From positions 372,001 through 436,000 of the forward strand of contig CAVXIR010000003.1 of assembly GCA_963761975.1 (NCBI GenBank): a stretch of 64,000 bases of DNA. The letters are read 5' to 3'. The notes under the pieces are model-generated. The model was not told the origin of the DNA and ran no database searches. It worked only from the letters and a program-made list of their open reading frames with translations. This DNA is from JAMQPK01 sp963761975 (GTDB lineage: Bacteria > Acidobacteriota > Vicinamibacteria > Vicinamibacterales > JAMQPK01). Both the position numbers and the translations under genes were made by a program. How positions within the stretch are numbered: the first letter of the stretch is position 1; every line of letters starts with the position of its first letter. Below are positions 34,816 to 44,556 of this stretch, piece after piece.

Positions 34816-35349
34816 ATGGGGATGAAGTTCACCACATTCGCCCTCATTGCCACCCTTGGACTGGCAGGTCATGTCTTTGCGCAGCAAGTGACGAAAGAAA
34901 CGCGCGACGGGATCAAGAACTTCTCACGGCTCGAAACGACCGTTGCGTGCGCCGGCGCGATTACGTCCGACGCGATGCCGGAGATCAGAAAGATGGGGTT
35001 CGCGTCGGTAATCAATTTGCGCGAGGCGCAGGAGCCGGGTGCCGACATTGAGAAGCATCGGGCCGCCGCCGAAGCTGCCGGGCTCCGCTACTACCATGTG
35101 CCATTCAACGGCGCCAAGCCCGATCCGAAGGCGGCCGATCAGTTCGTGAAGGTGATCTCGTCGAAGGAAGCCGCGCCCGCCTTCATCCACTGCGCCAGCG
35201 CCAACCGCGCCTCGGCGATGTGGCTCATCAAGCGGATCGTCGTCGATCATTGGGAGGTCGATCGAGCCGTTACCGAAGCCGAGGCGCTTGGTCTGACGAA
35301 CGCGACCTTGAAGCAGTGGGCGATCGAGTACGCACGGCCCGATCGGTGA
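34816..35349 (+). CDS. Secreted DUF442/rhodanese-phosphatase-like protein
   Basis: The 177-residue protein has a signal peptide (FALIATLGLAGHVFAQQ); Met3 is an alternative start. It has a phosphatase/rhodanese-like fold: GAITSDAMPEIRKMGFASVINLREAQEPG, YYHVPFNG and an active-site loop HCASANRA. The loop is Cys-x4-Arg, the DUF442 (beta-lactamase-hydrolase-associated) type, not the Cys-x5-Arg of tyrosine phosphatases. It may act on phosphate or sulfur substrates in the periplasm; the substrate is unknown. Confidence 0.78.
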   Translation: MGMKFTTFALIATLGLAGHVFAQQVTKETRDGIKNFSRLETTVACAGAITSDAMPEIRKMGFASVINLREAQEPGADIEKHRAAAEAAGLRYYHVPFNGAKPDPKAADQFVKVISSKEAAPAFIHCASANRASAMWLIKRIVVDHWEVDRAVTEAEALGLTNATLKQWAIEYARPDR

Positions 35350-35363
35350 CGGTGGCGCCCGTC

Positions 35364-35432
35364 ATGGCAGAGGGCAGACGGCAGAGGGCAGATGACGTCT
35401 TCTGCCATCCGCCATCATCCATCTGCCATGAT
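35364..35432. repeat. Convergent-gene hairpin of GGCAGAGGGCAGA words
   Basis: ATGGCAGAGGGCAGACGGCAGAGGGCAGATG is followed by TCTGCCATCCGCCATCATCCATCTGCCAT, giving an imperfect hairpin between the DUF442-like gene and the convergent cyclophilin gene. It is a candidate bidirectional terminator. Confidence 0.6.
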
Positions 35433-35442
35433 CGCCAGTATT

Positions 35443-35967
35443 TCAGGCCTCAGCCCGTTCGATCTTCACCGTCTGTATTGAGATCGGCTTCAGCGGCCGA
35501 TCGCCGGGCTTGGTCGTGGCCGTCCGGCCGATCTTCTGCACCACATCCATCCCCTCGACCACTTCGCCGAAGATGCTGTGCTTGTTGTCGAGCCACGGCG
35601 TCGCCGCGAGCGTGATGAAGAACTGGCTGCCGTTGGTGTTCGGTCCGGCATTCGCCATCGACAGCAGTCCCGGCTTGGTATGCCGCAGCTTCGGACTGAA
35701 TTCGTCGCCGAACTTGTAGCCGGGCCCGCCTGTTCCGGTACCGAGCGGATCGCCACCCTGGATCATGAAACCGTCGATGATGCGATGAAAAATGAGCCCG
35801 TCATAGAACGGACGTTTCGTCTTCTGACCGCTCTTCGGATCAGTGAACTCTTTCGTACCCTCCGCGAGGCCGGCGAAGTTCGCCACTGTGTTCGGAACGT
35901 CTGCGTCGAACAAACGCACCTTGAAACTGCCTTCTGTCGTTGTAAAGAGTGCATGCACCATTCCCAC
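35443..35967 (-). CDS. Peptidyl-prolyl cis-trans isomerase, cyclophilin type
   Basis: The 174-residue protein has all central cyclophilin motifs: FHRIIDGFMIQGGDP, FGDEFSP, LSMANAGPNTNGSQFFITLA, TPWLDNKHSIFGEVVEGMDVV. No signal peptide, so it is cytoplasmic. It catalyses proline isomerisation during folding. It is convergent with the upstream gene and divergent from the luciferase-like oxidoreductase 29 bp away. Confidence 0.93.
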   Translation of the reverse strand: MGMVHALFTTTEGSFKVRLFDADVPNTVANFAGLAEGTKEFTDPKSGQKTKRPFYDGLIFHRIIDGFMIQGGDPLGTGTGGPGYKFGDEFSPKLRHTKPGLLSMANAGPNTNGSQFFITLAATPWLDNKHSIFGEVVEGMDVVQKIGRTATTKPGDRPLKPISIQTVKIERAEA

Positions 35968-35996
35968 ATCATAGCCATAATGGATTCAGCGACGCC

Positions 35997-36995
35997 ATGA
36001 TTCCGTTCTCGGTCCTCGATCTGTCGCCGATCGTTCAGGGTGGCGATGCCGCGCAGGCCTTGCGCAACACCATCGATCTTGCGCGGCATGCTGAAACGTG
36101 GGGTTACCAGCGCTATTGGCTTGCCGAACATCACAACATCCCTTCGGTGGCAAGCGCGGCAACCGCTGTCGTCATTGGCGCAGTTGCCGGCAACACTGCC
36201 ACGATTCGCGTCGGTGCCGGCGGCATCATGCTTCCGAATCATGCGCCGCTCGTCGTCGCGGAGCAGTTCGGCACGCTCGAGTCGCTCTTTCCAGGACGCA
36301 TCGATCTGGCGCTGGGGCGCGCCCCGGGCTCCGATCAGATCACTGCGCGGGCGCTTCGCCGCAATCCGAGCGTTGCCGAAACCTTTCCGCAGGATGTGCT
36401 CGAGCTGATCACGTATTTCAAGGCTCCGCACGGCCAGCGTGTCAGGGCGATTCCCGGCGCGGGCCTCAATATTCCGATCTGGATTCTGGGGTCGAGTCTG
36501 TTCGGTGCGCAGGTGGCGGCTGAGCTCGGGCTGCCGTACGCGTTCGCTGCGCACTTTGCGCCGGCGCTCATGATGGACGCCATAAGACTGTATCGACAGC
36601 GATTCCGGCGATCCGAGTTCCTCGCGCATCCGCACGTGATGCTCGGCATCAACGTTGTTGCGGCGGAGACCGACGAAGAGGCCGCCAGCCTTTTTTCATC
36701 GCATCAACAGGCCTTCGTCAATCACAGGCGTGGCGCGCCTGGTCCGCTGCCGCCGCCAGACCGGCAATTCCTGCACGAGCTGCCGTCGCACGACCGATGG
36801 GAACTTGATCAGATGCTCTCGGTTGCGGCTGTCGGATCGATAGGCCGGGTAAGGGCGGCATTAGACGAGTTCGTTGGGCGGACGTACGCCGACGAACTGA
36901 TCCTCGTGTCGCAGATTTACGACCACGCCGCGCGCCTTCGATCCTACGAGCTGAGCGCGAGCATTCGCGAACAGATTGAAATGCGGATGAGCTAG
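35997..36995 (+). CDS. LLM-class flavin-dependent oxidoreductase
   Basis: The start is the ATG at 35997; the product has 332 residues. Luciferase-like monooxygenase marks are PFSVLDLSPIVQGG, WGYQRYWLAEHHN, IRVGAGGIMLPNHAPLVVAEQFGTLESLFPGRIDLALGRAPGSD and GAQVAAELGLPYAFAAHF. This is the subgroup related to bacterial luciferase alpha that uses reduced flavin. The substrate is not readable. It is monocistronic as far as seen. Confidence 0.9.
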   Translation: MIPFSVLDLSPIVQGGDAAQALRNTIDLARHAETWGYQRYWLAEHHNIPSVASAATAVVIGAVAGNTATIRVGAGGIMLPNHAPLVVAEQFGTLESLFPGRIDLALGRAPGSDQITARALRRNPSVAETFPQDVLELITYFKAPHGQRVRAIPGAGLNIPIWILGSSLFGAQVAAELGLPYAFAAHFAPALMMDAIRLYRQRFRRSEFLAHPHVMLGINVVAAETDEEAASLFSSHQQAFVNHRRGAPGPLPPPDRQFLHELPSHDRWELDQMLSVAAVGSIGRVRAALDEFVGRTYADELILVSQIYDHAARLRSYELSASIREQIEMRMS

Positions 36996-37056
36996 ACCGC
37001 ACGGTGGTCCAGGCGTAAGCTCTCTACGTCATCCTCACGCAGCCTGGAGGGCTCCC

Positions 37057-38595
37057 ATGCTGGATCGGCGTGCGTTTCTGCTCAGTGGCCTGGCGCTGTA
37101 CGGCGCGTCGGCGCGAGAGCTCTTTGCCGGCGAAGCCGCGCAACAAAACCCGAAGTTCCCCACTTCGCCTTTTACGCTGGGCGTGTGTTCCGGCGATCCG
37201 ACTCAAGACGGCGTCGTGCTCTGGACGCGACTCGCCATCGATCCGCTGAACGGCGGAGGGATGCCGAGGCAGCCGATTGAAGTGCAATGGCAGATCGCAG
37301 CCGACGATCGGCTTTCGAAAGTCGTCCAGTCCGGAAAGACGATGGCGTCGCCCGAGTGGGGCCATTCCGTGCACGTCGAAGTGTCGCGCCTCCAGCCGCA
37401 TCGGTGGTACTGGTATCAGTTCCGCGCCGGCAATGAGTTGAGTCCGATCGGACGCACGCGCACGTTCCCCGCCGCGCGGTCGGACGTCGATCGGGTGCGT
37501 TTTGCGATCGCATCGTGCCAGCACTTCGAGGTCGGCCTGTACACGGCCTATCAGCACATGGCCGAGGAAGATCTCGACCTTGTGATGCATCTGGGCGATT
37601 ACATCTACGAAAACGCCGGACGGAACAATTTCGTGCGCAAGCACGTTGGCGGCGAGTTGACGACGGTCGAGGATTACCGCAACCGCTACGCACAATACCG
37701 GTCCGATCCCGCGCTGCAAGCGTCTCACGCGGCGTTCCCGTTTCTCGTCGTCTGGGACGATCACGAAGTGGACAACAATTACGCCGGACTGTATGAGGAA
37801 ACCGGCGCGCCAGTCGAGCAGTTCGCGTTGCGCAGGGCCGCCGGCTACAAAGCGTATTACGAGCACATGCCGCTGCGGCGCAGCTCGATTCCCGCAGGCG
37901 CGCTGCTTCAGCTGTATCGCCCGTTCACATATGGAACGCTCGCGAGCATCTTGATGCTCGACACGCGCCAGTACCGAACCGATCAGCCCTGCGGAGACAA
38001 CGTGCAGCTCGCCTGCGAAGCCACCCGCGACCCGCGCGCGACGCTGCTCGGGGCGGCGCAGGAAAAGTGGCTGATGGAGCGCCTCGACCGGTCGCGAACA
38101 GGATGGAACGTTCTCGCGCAGCAGGTACCGATCGCCCGTCTGGATCGGTTTCCAGGGCCCGAGCGCCGATACTCGATGGACAAGTGGGATGGATACGAGC
38201 ACAGCCGGTCGCGCCTGTTGCGGTTCCTGGACTCGAGAAAGCCTTCGAATCCTGTCGCGCTGGCGGGCGATGTCCACAACAACTGGGTGAACGACCTCCG
38301 GCTCGATGTCGACGACCCGAAGACGCCGGTCGTTGCGACCGAATTCGTCGGGACGTCGATCACGTCAGCCGGCGACGGGTCCGACATGTCGCCGGCGATG
38401 AAGGCGATGGTCTCGGAAAACGAGTGCGTGCGCTTTGCAAACGATCAGCGCGGCTATGTGCGGTTCGACCTCAGGCCGAAGGAGCTGCGCGCCGATTACC
38501 GGGTCGTGGAGTACGTGTCAAAACCCGGCGCGCCGATCAAGACCAGAGCGTCCTTTGTCGTGGAAAGTGGGCAACCGGGCGCGAAGCCGGCCTGA
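37057..38595 (+). CDS. phoD: Alkaline phosphatase D (PhoD-like)
   Basis: The 512-residue protein starts at ATG after GGAGGG and has a twin-arginine signal (DRRAFLLSG), so it should be exported folded through Tat. Motifs are FTLGVCSGDPTQDGVVLWTRL, FAIASCQHFEVGLYTAYQHM, LVMHLGDYIYE, LVVWDDHEVDNNY and ALAGDVHNNW, the metal-binding set of PhoD. It hydrolyses phosphomono- and diesters for phosphate supply. No Pho box was recognised. Confidence 0.92.
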   Translation: MLDRRAFLLSGLALYGASARELFAGEAAQQNPKFPTSPFTLGVCSGDPTQDGVVLWTRLAIDPLNGGGMPRQPIEVQWQIAADDRLSKVVQSGKTMASPEWGHSVHVEVSRLQPHRWYWYQFRAGNELSPIGRTRTFPAARSDVDRVRFAIASCQHFEVGLYTAYQHMAEEDLDLVMHLGDYIYENAGRNNFVRKHVGGELTTVEDYRNRYAQYRSDPALQASHAAFPFLVVWDDHEVDNNYAGLYEETGAPVEQFALRRAAGYKAYYEHMPLRRSSIPAGALLQLYRPFTYGTLASILMLDTRQYRTDQPCGDNVQLACEATRDPRATLLGAAQEKWLMERLDRSRTGWNVLAQQVPIARLDRFPGPERRYSMDKWDGYEHSRSRLLRFLDSRKPSNPVALAGDVHNNWVNDLRLDVDDPKTPVVATEFVGTSITSAGDGSDMSPAMKAMVSENECVRFANDQRGYVRFDLRPKELRADYRVVEYVSKPGAPIKTRASFVVESGQPGAKPA

Positions 38596-38613
38596 GGGCA
38601 CGGAGCCTCGCCG

Positions 38614-38916
38614 TCAAAGGAGTGCGCTCACAATGCGGCTCCACTCCTCCTCGAGCGTATCGTCTGCGGGCGGCTGTCCGGCCCGGCGATACCAATAGCC
38701 GGCGTTCCCGGGATCCCCTTCCTTTCGATGAAGGTAAGCATGGATCCAAGCACCCGTCCGATCATCGATGTCCTGCACAATCGCGTGGGCGGTATTCCAG
38801 TTTCCTTTCGCGTCTTCCCACATCGCGCGCAACGGGGACGAAAGTGTCTCAGGCGGCGCCGTCTGCGTCAGCGTAAGGTGGAATTCGTCGAGAGTCATCT
38901 TTACTCTGAACGACAT
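38614..38916 (-). CDS. Conserved protein of unknown function
   Basis: A soluble protein of 100 residues with MTLDEFHLTLTQTAPP, WNTAHAIVQDIDDRTGAWIHAYLHRKEGD and NAGYWYRRAGQP. This is a small conserved bacterial family with an invariant-looking AHAIVQ...AYLHRKEGD...YWYRRAG core; no biochemical role is known to me. It is convergent with phoD, separated by 18 bp. Confidence 0.75.
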   Translation of the reverse strand: MSFRVKMTLDEFHLTLTQTAPPETLSSPLRAMWEDAKGNWNTAHAIVQDIDDRTGAWIHAYLHRKEGDPGNAGYWYRRAGQPPADDTLEEEWSRIVSALL

Positions 38917-39073
38917 TCAATCTTACATGGGTCGTAGGACGCAATCGACCGCTTTGGACCGTTAGTGAGCCGTTCTCAAGCTTAACTGTTCGTACCATGG
39001 ACACGATCTTGTAGCGCAGGCATACAGAACCCACGGTACCGCGCTTGCTATCTCCATCGGCCAGGAGTGTGAG

Positions 39074-39595
39074 ATGCAAGCGATGGCACGTTGGTTGTTT
39101 CTGTCGATCGTGATTCTGACGCCGGCGGTCGCGTCAGCGCAAAGTGACACTGACACGAATCCTTTCTGGGACATCACCAGATCAGTGGTCTTCGATCCGA
39201 CGACGTACGCACCCGCGACGCTGGCGTATACGTCGATGACCCTCGACTGGGAGAGCTCTCAACCGCTCTTCCGCAATGGATGGGTAGAGCAGAACCGTCG
39301 ATTCACGATGAGCGGCCGTCCGAACGACATCCCGATCAGCTTTGCTGATGGGAACAAGAAGATTCGCCACATGGCGCTGCTGCACCTGCAGGAATCGATC
39401 GTCAATAACGCCGCGGCGAACATCTTCGAGCGAGTGCTGGCAAACAAATACCCGCAGCATCGCAAGCTCTTCAAGGTGTTGAGCTGGATGGAGCGGATTG
39501 CGTTCGCCTCCTATGTGTCGTACATGGCCTCGGCGAATCACTTCAAACAGGCTGAGCGCAACCGCCAGCTTGCGTTTCAATTTGGGTACCGCTGA
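39074..39595 (+). CDS. Secreted protein of unknown function
   Basis: The 173-residue protein has a signal peptide (WLFLSIVILTPAVASAQ). The mature part has FDPTTYAPATLAYTSMTLDWESSQPLF, PNDIPISFADGNKKI and a helical tail rich in aromatic residues (IAFASYVSYMASANHFKQAERN). I know no named domain. It is likely periplasmic or membrane-associated. No gene partner is nearby. Confidence 0.7.
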   Translation: MQAMARWLFLSIVILTPAVASAQSDTDTNPFWDITRSVVFDPTTYAPATLAYTSMTLDWESSQPLFRNGWVEQNRRFTMSGRPNDIPISFADGNKKIRHMALLHLQESIVNNAAANIFERVLANKYPQHRKLFKVLSWMERIAFASYVSYMASANHFKQAERNRQLAFQFGYR

Positions 39596-39625
39596 GATTT
39601 GGCGGAAATTGGGGAAATCTGGAGA

Positions 39626-39730
39626 TCAGGAGCCGGACGGCAGAAGAAATTCTTTCGCGGCAGAGAGAATTTTCACTCCTTCGACAATGACGTTCCTGGT
39701 CATCCAGAGCTCCTCGCCTGAGTGATACAC
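39626..39730 (-). CDS. Possible 34-residue small ORF after murJ
   Basis: A GTG at 39730, four bases after the murJ stop, opens a 34-codon frame containing an internal ATG (39703) and ending LSAAKEFLLPSGS. AAGGGG precedes the GTG. It has no recognisable family and may be a fragment or chance. Confidence 0.22.
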   Translation of the reverse strand: MYHSGEELWMTRNVIVEGVKILSAAKEFLLPSGS

Positions 39731-39734
39731 CCCT

Positions 39735-41283
39735 TCACAGTTTCGCGCCCACGCGGGCGAGCATTCGGCGGGCCATATCGACACCTAACGCGACCGTAAT
39801 CCCCACATACACGCACACATACGGCATGAGGATCAGCGCGGCCGTGACGATCGGATGCAGCCGAGGCAGCACCATCTTGACTGCCCAGGCGACCGCGGCT
39901 GCCAGAAATGCCGCGGCCCACAGTCGCACGCTCAACGACGTGGGTAGTCCGGTACGGCCGATCCGCTCGTTGAGCGTTCGCCGAAGGAGAATCAGCTCCG
40001 TCCACCCCGCGATACTGGCCGATGCCGTGAGGCCCGCGGTGCCCCACAGGGGATTGATGCCGAGCCTGGGCGGCAGCACGACGGCCGCGACATATCCGAG
40101 AACCGTTGCGACCGCAACATGGACGAGCGCGTATCGTAGCGGTGTGCGCGTGTCGCGCAGCGCATAGTACGTCGACGAATACAGGCGGGCGAGCGTCGTG
40201 GCGAGCAAGCCGATCGAAAAGCCGGCCAGGATGGCCCACACATAAACCGCATCGTTGTACGTGAAGCGGCCCGTCTGGAATATGGCCGCGGCAACCACGT
40301 CGCCCAGCGTGAGAAATGCAACCGCAGACGGCACCACGAAGAAGGCAATCTGCCGCAGTCCATTGTTGACCCGATCGCGGACGACGTGCAGCGCATCCAA
40401 CCCGACGGCTCCCGCCATTTCAGGTAACGCCGCAGCGGACACAGACAGTCCGAAGAGGCTTGCCGGCAGTGTATACAGCAGTTGCGCGTTGGCAAGACCC
40501 GTCACCGCCCCGGTGGGCAGCAGGCTCGCCAGCACTTCATCGATATAGGCGCTGATCTGCACGACGCCGCGGCTGACAAACACCGGGGCAAAGTTGCTGA
40601 CCGTTGTCCGGACGTGCTCGGAGAGCTCGAGCCGGAAACGAAGATTCGGGTACAAGCCTGACAACTGTTGGCAGCTGGACGAGCATCTGCAGCGCACTAC
40701 CGGCGACCGCGCCCCATGCCAGGAGGACGGCGAGCCGGGGAAGCGGAGTCAGCGCGCCCCACCATACGAGCGTGACGATCATCGAGACATTCCATATCAC
40801 CGGCGCGATGTACGACAGCAGGAATCGACGATGGCTGTTAAGAATGCCGAGACACCAGGCCGAGAGCACGAGAAGACCCGCGCCCGGAAACAGGATGCGG
40901 ACGATGGCAATCGTCAGGTCGCGCTTGTCGCCGCGAAACCCGGGAGCGATGAGCGTGACGAGTAGCGGTGTGGCGATGACCCCGATGAGCACGAGAACCG
41001 AGGTGACCAGTGCCAACAGCGCCGCGACGGCGCCTGCGACGCGAGTGGCCTGTTGCCGTTCGTCGCGGGCGACGAGCGCCGCATACACGGGAATGAACGA
41101 CGCAGACAGCGCGCCCTCGCCGAACAGGTTCTGGAGAAAATTGGGAATCCGGAAGGCCGCCATGAACGCATCGGCCGCGTCGGACTGCAGGCCGAAGTAG
41201 TGGGCAAAAACACGCTGGCGGATGAAGCCGGTCAGTCGGCTGCACAGGATGCCGAGCGCGACAAGCGCCGATGAACGATCCAC
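39735..41283 (-). CDS. murJ: Lipid II flippase MurJ, frameshifted
   Basis: The frame from 41283 (SRLTGFIRQRVFAHYFG; GEGALSASFIPVYA; SALQMLVQLPTVVRL) breaks near 40654 and continues in another frame (YPNLRFRLELSEHVR; FVSRGVVQISAYIDEVLASLLPTGAVTGL; YALRDTRTPLRYALVHVAVA). Removing one base restores about 515 residues with some 14 membrane helices. MurJ flips the peptidoglycan precursor lipid II across the inner membrane and is normally essential, so a sequencing error is the simplest reading. It has no co-transcribed neighbour in view. Confidence 0.85.
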
Positions 41284-41326
41284 TTAGAGGAGATGATACT
41301 GGAAGGACCGAGCCGTGCTTCTATGC

Positions 41327-41400
41327 CTCACGCAAAGACGCGAAGACGCGAAGTATCTCTTTGACAAGATACCTTTGCGCCTTGGCGTCTCTGCGTTGAG
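41327..41400. repeat. Hairpin of AAGACGCG / GGCGTCT words
   Basis: The left arm CTCACGCAAAGACGCGAAGACGCGAAG pairs loosely with TTTGCGCCTTGGCGTCTCTGCGTTGAG. The exact inner stem GTATCT/AGATAC lies at 41354-41373. It is located after the 3' end of the second TonB receptor and may terminate it. Confidence 0.6.
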
Positions 41401-41409
41401 ACAGAAGAG

Positions 41410-44325
41410 TTAGAACCGAAAACCCACCGCGAAGTCGAACATTCTGCCGCCGTCGGCGCCTGCCCGCGGCGTTGGATAGTGCGAGTTGGCGGTGCCCTGG
41501 CCGAAGCGCGGGCCCTGCACGTAGCCCGTCGGCAGACCGAACTCATCACGCGCGCTCGCCGCGTCAGCGGTGATCGTCGTGTCCCACGCAACCAGCTTCT
41601 GGTTGTTGAGCAGGTTGAACGTCTCGAACTTGATCCACGGCTGCGCCGAGCGCCAGACCGGAACCGAATACGTGACGGCCAGGTCGACGAGCGCAAATCC
41701 TTCGAACGACTGCGATCCGCGATCGCCGAAGAAGATCTGCTGCGTCGGCGTCCCCGCATAACCCGGATTGCGCGCCGCCTGCACCGCGCTGAGCGGCTGG
41801 CCGTTCAGAACCAGGCTGTAGGTGCGAGCCGAGTTATATCGGTAGATCGGTGCGATGTTGAGCGACCCGAACGAACCCAGCGGCGTGATGTAATCGGCCC
41901 ACACCCGCACCTTGTTGCGCTGGAAGTCGTCGAGACGGCCCAGCGGAGCGCTGCGCGCGATTGACAGCATCTCGGGGTAGTCGCCGAACGCCGACCCTGT
42001 GGGATTGGGCGACTCTCCTTCGAAGTTGCCGTCGTTCTTCAACTGCACGGTCCAGTGCGCGTTCACGTTCAGGGCGTCCATCACGCGATGCTGGCCCATG
42101 AACTGAAGCGCCTGGTACTCGCGCGTCATCTCGCTGCTGTTGTCATAGACGATGTTGTCGAGCTGACCGAGCGTGGCGCCATTGACGACAATCGGCGTCC
42201 GCCCGTTGGCGTGCATGATGAACTCTTCGATGAAATTCGAGGTTTTACGCTGCACGAAGAGGAACTTTGCATAGCTTCGCGCGCCAAACGTGCGCGCGGC
42301 CCCTAACGTATATTCCGTCGTCAACGGCGACGACAGGTCGTCGGCAAACTGCACGTTCAACGCCGGGAATGTGCCGGCCACGACGCCGCTGTAGTTGCCG
42401 ATCTCGAAGCCGGGCGCGAACCCGCGGCCTTCACCGGCGGGACCGTTGTACACGAGCGTGTACCGGTCGGAGTTGCCGACGTTGGTGTTCCGCGAGAACT
42501 GCACGGCGTTGTACTTGCCGGAATACTGCGAGAACGACGCCTGGAGGACGGTATTGCCGTCTCCCTTCAGATCGTACGCCGCGCCCAGGCGCGGCACGAC
42601 GCGTGAGGTTCCGGGTGACTTCGGCCCGTTGGTCGCCTCGCTGCCCGCATGTTCGAAGCGCATGCCCAGGTTCAATGTGAGGTTCGGCGACACGATCCAG
42701 CGGTCCTGCGCGTAGGCGGAGGTCGTCGTCATGTTGAACTCGGCGCCGCGGTGCGGAATCCAGCGCTGCACCCGCGAAACGCCGGGCACGAACATCGGAA
42801 CGGGATGGCTGTCAGAGTCGAGGACCGGGACGCCGCCCGCCACCTTGATATCGGACATGAATACGTAGCCGGTCGAGCTTTGCGCGTTGGCGCCGATGCG
42901 AGTATCGACGAAATTCTCCACGCCGCCTTTCAGTTCATGGCTGCCGAAGCGGCGATCGGATGCGAAGTAGGTGAGGCTGGCGGTGACCTGCCGATTGTTG
43001 CGCTGTTCCGGATCGCTCGCGTCGAAGTACGGGGCGTTGTACTGATACTGCGTACCTGTCCGGGTCAGGAACGGCGAGTCGAGGATATTGGTCGACGTGC
43101 CGCCGACGCCTTCCGTGGCGAAGTGCTTCTGCGAGTACTGCGCCGACAGCAGCATCCGCTGATTCAGCGCGGCGTTGTAATTCACGACGCCGAGCCGATT
43201 GGGCACCGACGGCGAGATGAGCGCGGCCCGGTCGATGCTGAACGACAGCACCGGTTCATTGGCGCGATGCACGCGGTTGTCGATGAAGCTGCCCTGAAGG
43301 GTGTGACTCGGACGCAGGGCGCCTGTCAGTTTGCCCTCATAGCGTTTGCTGTCGTTGCTCTTGGTGTATGGCACAGCCGTTGCCGGCATGGTTCCGAACG
43401 TCGACGAGTTTTCGAACCGGCCTGCCCCGAAGAACCAGACGCGATCCTTCGCCAGCGGCCCGCCCAGAGTGAACTCCGAGAAGTGCGACAGCTTGTTGTT
43501 CAGATACGGATTGGCAGTGGTCGGCTCTCCGCGCTCGATGTTGTTGGCGCTCTCGAACGGCGTTTCCTTCGTCCACGAGGGACGCGTGAAGGTCGTGCGA
43601 TAGCTGCCCGCAAATCGATTGCTGCCGTTTTTCGTAACGATGTTGACCACACCGCCCGAGAAGCGGCCATACTCCGCCGACACACCCGACGTCAGCACCT
43701 GGATTTCGCCGATCGCGTCTTCGATGTAGAGGTCATTGACCGTTCCGAGCAGGTTGTCGTTGACGTCGACGCCATCGACCAGAAAGACGTTGTCGTACGC
43801 AAAACCGCCCGAAATCGTCAGCTGGTTCGGGCTGGGCGTATTCGTCGTGACGCCCGGCATCAGCTCGGCAATCAGATACGGCGTGCGGCCCATCGGCAGC
43901 GCGTTGACTTCGCCGGCGGTGATGTTCGCGCTTGTCTGGGGAGAGGTCACGGCCGGAGGTATCACGCCCTCCACCAGCACCGTTTCCGAGACCGCGGCGA
44001 TCGCAAGCGTCACGTCCACCGAGGCGATGGCCCCGAGCGGAAGCACCGCGCTGACCTCGACCGGCGTGAGGTTGTCCATCGTGACGCGAATCGTGTAGGT
44101 GCCTGGCGGCAGACTCGGAATCGAGTAGACGCCGTTGACGTCGGTCGCCACCGCGCGTTCGCCCTGCAAGACAGGCGACGTGACGACGACGGCCGCATCG
44201 GGAATCGAGGCGCCGTCGGTCGATTTCACCGTGCCGGTGAGCGTGCCGGTCTGGATGCCTTGCGCGAATCCGGCTGCCGGCACCAGCGCGAGCAGCGCGA
44301 ACAAACCTAGAAGCGTGCGTTTCAT
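41410..44325 (-). CDS. TonB-dependent receptor with CnaB-type N-terminus (Oar-like)
   Basis: The start is the ATG at 44325 (signal peptide LLGLFALLALVPAAGFAQ), behind GGAAGGTGA; the longer frame is not favoured. The product has 971 residues. The CnaB domain (LTGTVKSTDGASIPDAAVVV; VNGVYSIPSLPPGTYTIRV) is followed by a plug region (EVNALPMGRTPYLIAELMPGV; GEIQVLTSGVSAEYGRFSGGVVNIVTKNG) and a beta-barrel ending in aromatic FAVGFRF. It should import a large substrate or act as a surface-layer-like protein. It has no operon partner. Confidence 0.9.
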   Translation of the reverse strand: MKRTLLGLFALLALVPAAGFAQGIQTGTLTGTVKSTDGASIPDAAVVVTSPVLQGERAVATDVNGVYSIPSLPPGTYTIRVTMDNLTPVEVSAVLPLGAIASVDVTLAIAAVSETVLVEGVIPPAVTSPQTSANITAGEVNALPMGRTPYLIAELMPGVTTNTPSPNQLTISGGFAYDNVFLVDGVDVNDNLLGTVNDLYIEDAIGEIQVLTSGVSAEYGRFSGGVVNIVTKNGSNRFAGSYRTTFTRPSWTKETPFESANNIERGEPTTANPYLNNKLSHFSEFTLGGPLAKDRVWFFGAGRFENSSTFGTMPATAVPYTKSNDSKRYEGKLTGALRPSHTLQGSFIDNRVHRANEPVLSFSIDRAALISPSVPNRLGVVNYNAALNQRMLLSAQYSQKHFATEGVGGTSTNILDSPFLTRTGTQYQYNAPYFDASDPEQRNNRQVTASLTYFASDRRFGSHELKGGVENFVDTRIGANAQSSTGYVFMSDIKVAGGVPVLDSDSHPVPMFVPGVSRVQRWIPHRGAEFNMTTTSAYAQDRWIVSPNLTLNLGMRFEHAGSEATNGPKSPGTSRVVPRLGAAYDLKGDGNTVLQASFSQYSGKYNAVQFSRNTNVGNSDRYTLVYNGPAGEGRGFAPGFEIGNYSGVVAGTFPALNVQFADDLSSPLTTEYTLGAARTFGARSYAKFLFVQRKTSNFIEEFIMHANGRTPIVVNGATLGQLDNIVYDNSSEMTREYQALQFMGQHRVMDALNVNAHWTVQLKNDGNFEGESPNPTGSAFGDYPEMLSIARSAPLGRLDDFQRNKVRVWADYITPLGSFGSLNIAPIYRYNSARTYSLVLNGQPLSAVQAARNPGYAGTPTQQIFFGDRGSQSFEGFALVDLAVTYSVPVWRSAQPWIKFETFNLLNNQKLVAWDTTITADAASARDEFGLPTGYVQGPRFGQGTANSHYPTPRAGADGGRMFDFAVGFRF

Positions 44326-44519
44326 GTCGTCACCTTCCGAAAATGGCACTCGTGTGCGAAAACCCGTAAACCGGCTGCAAGTGAGCAGGATATTTGCCAC
44401 GGCTGCCCTGAACGGCTATCTCGTTGACTGCCATAGGACTGTCTGAGTGATAGACGGACAATTGGCCACTCGCCATGTGTCGGAACGGCACAGCCGCCGC
44501 CGAATCTGAAAGCACCAAT

Positions 44520-44535
44520 GGGGTCGTCAGACCCC
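44520..44535. terminator. Small GC hairpin with T-run
   Basis: GGGGTC-GTCA-GACCCC is followed by TTTT on the + strand. It lies in the 231-bp gap after yajQ and before the receptor gene, both on the - strand. The T-run is on the wrong side for yajQ, so its role is unclear. The rest of the gap shows nothing clear. Confidence 0.35.
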
Positions 44536-44556
44536 TTTTATCGGCTTTTTTGGGGC

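Noticed and set aside
40600..40700. Programmed ribosomal frameshifting in murJ, nuoN or the Nramp-like gene
   Set aside because: No slippery heptamer, pseudoknot or Shine-Dalgarno-like stimulator was seen at the breaks; simple indels explain them.
42649..44310. A 553-codon open frame on the + strand
   Set aside because: It is the antisense shadow of the TonB-dependent receptor gene; Arg/Asp/His-rich with no family features.
44520..44535. Intrinsic terminator of yajQ
   Set aside because: The T-run follows the hairpin on the + strand, while yajQ is transcribed on the - strand; kept only as a low-confidence hairpin.
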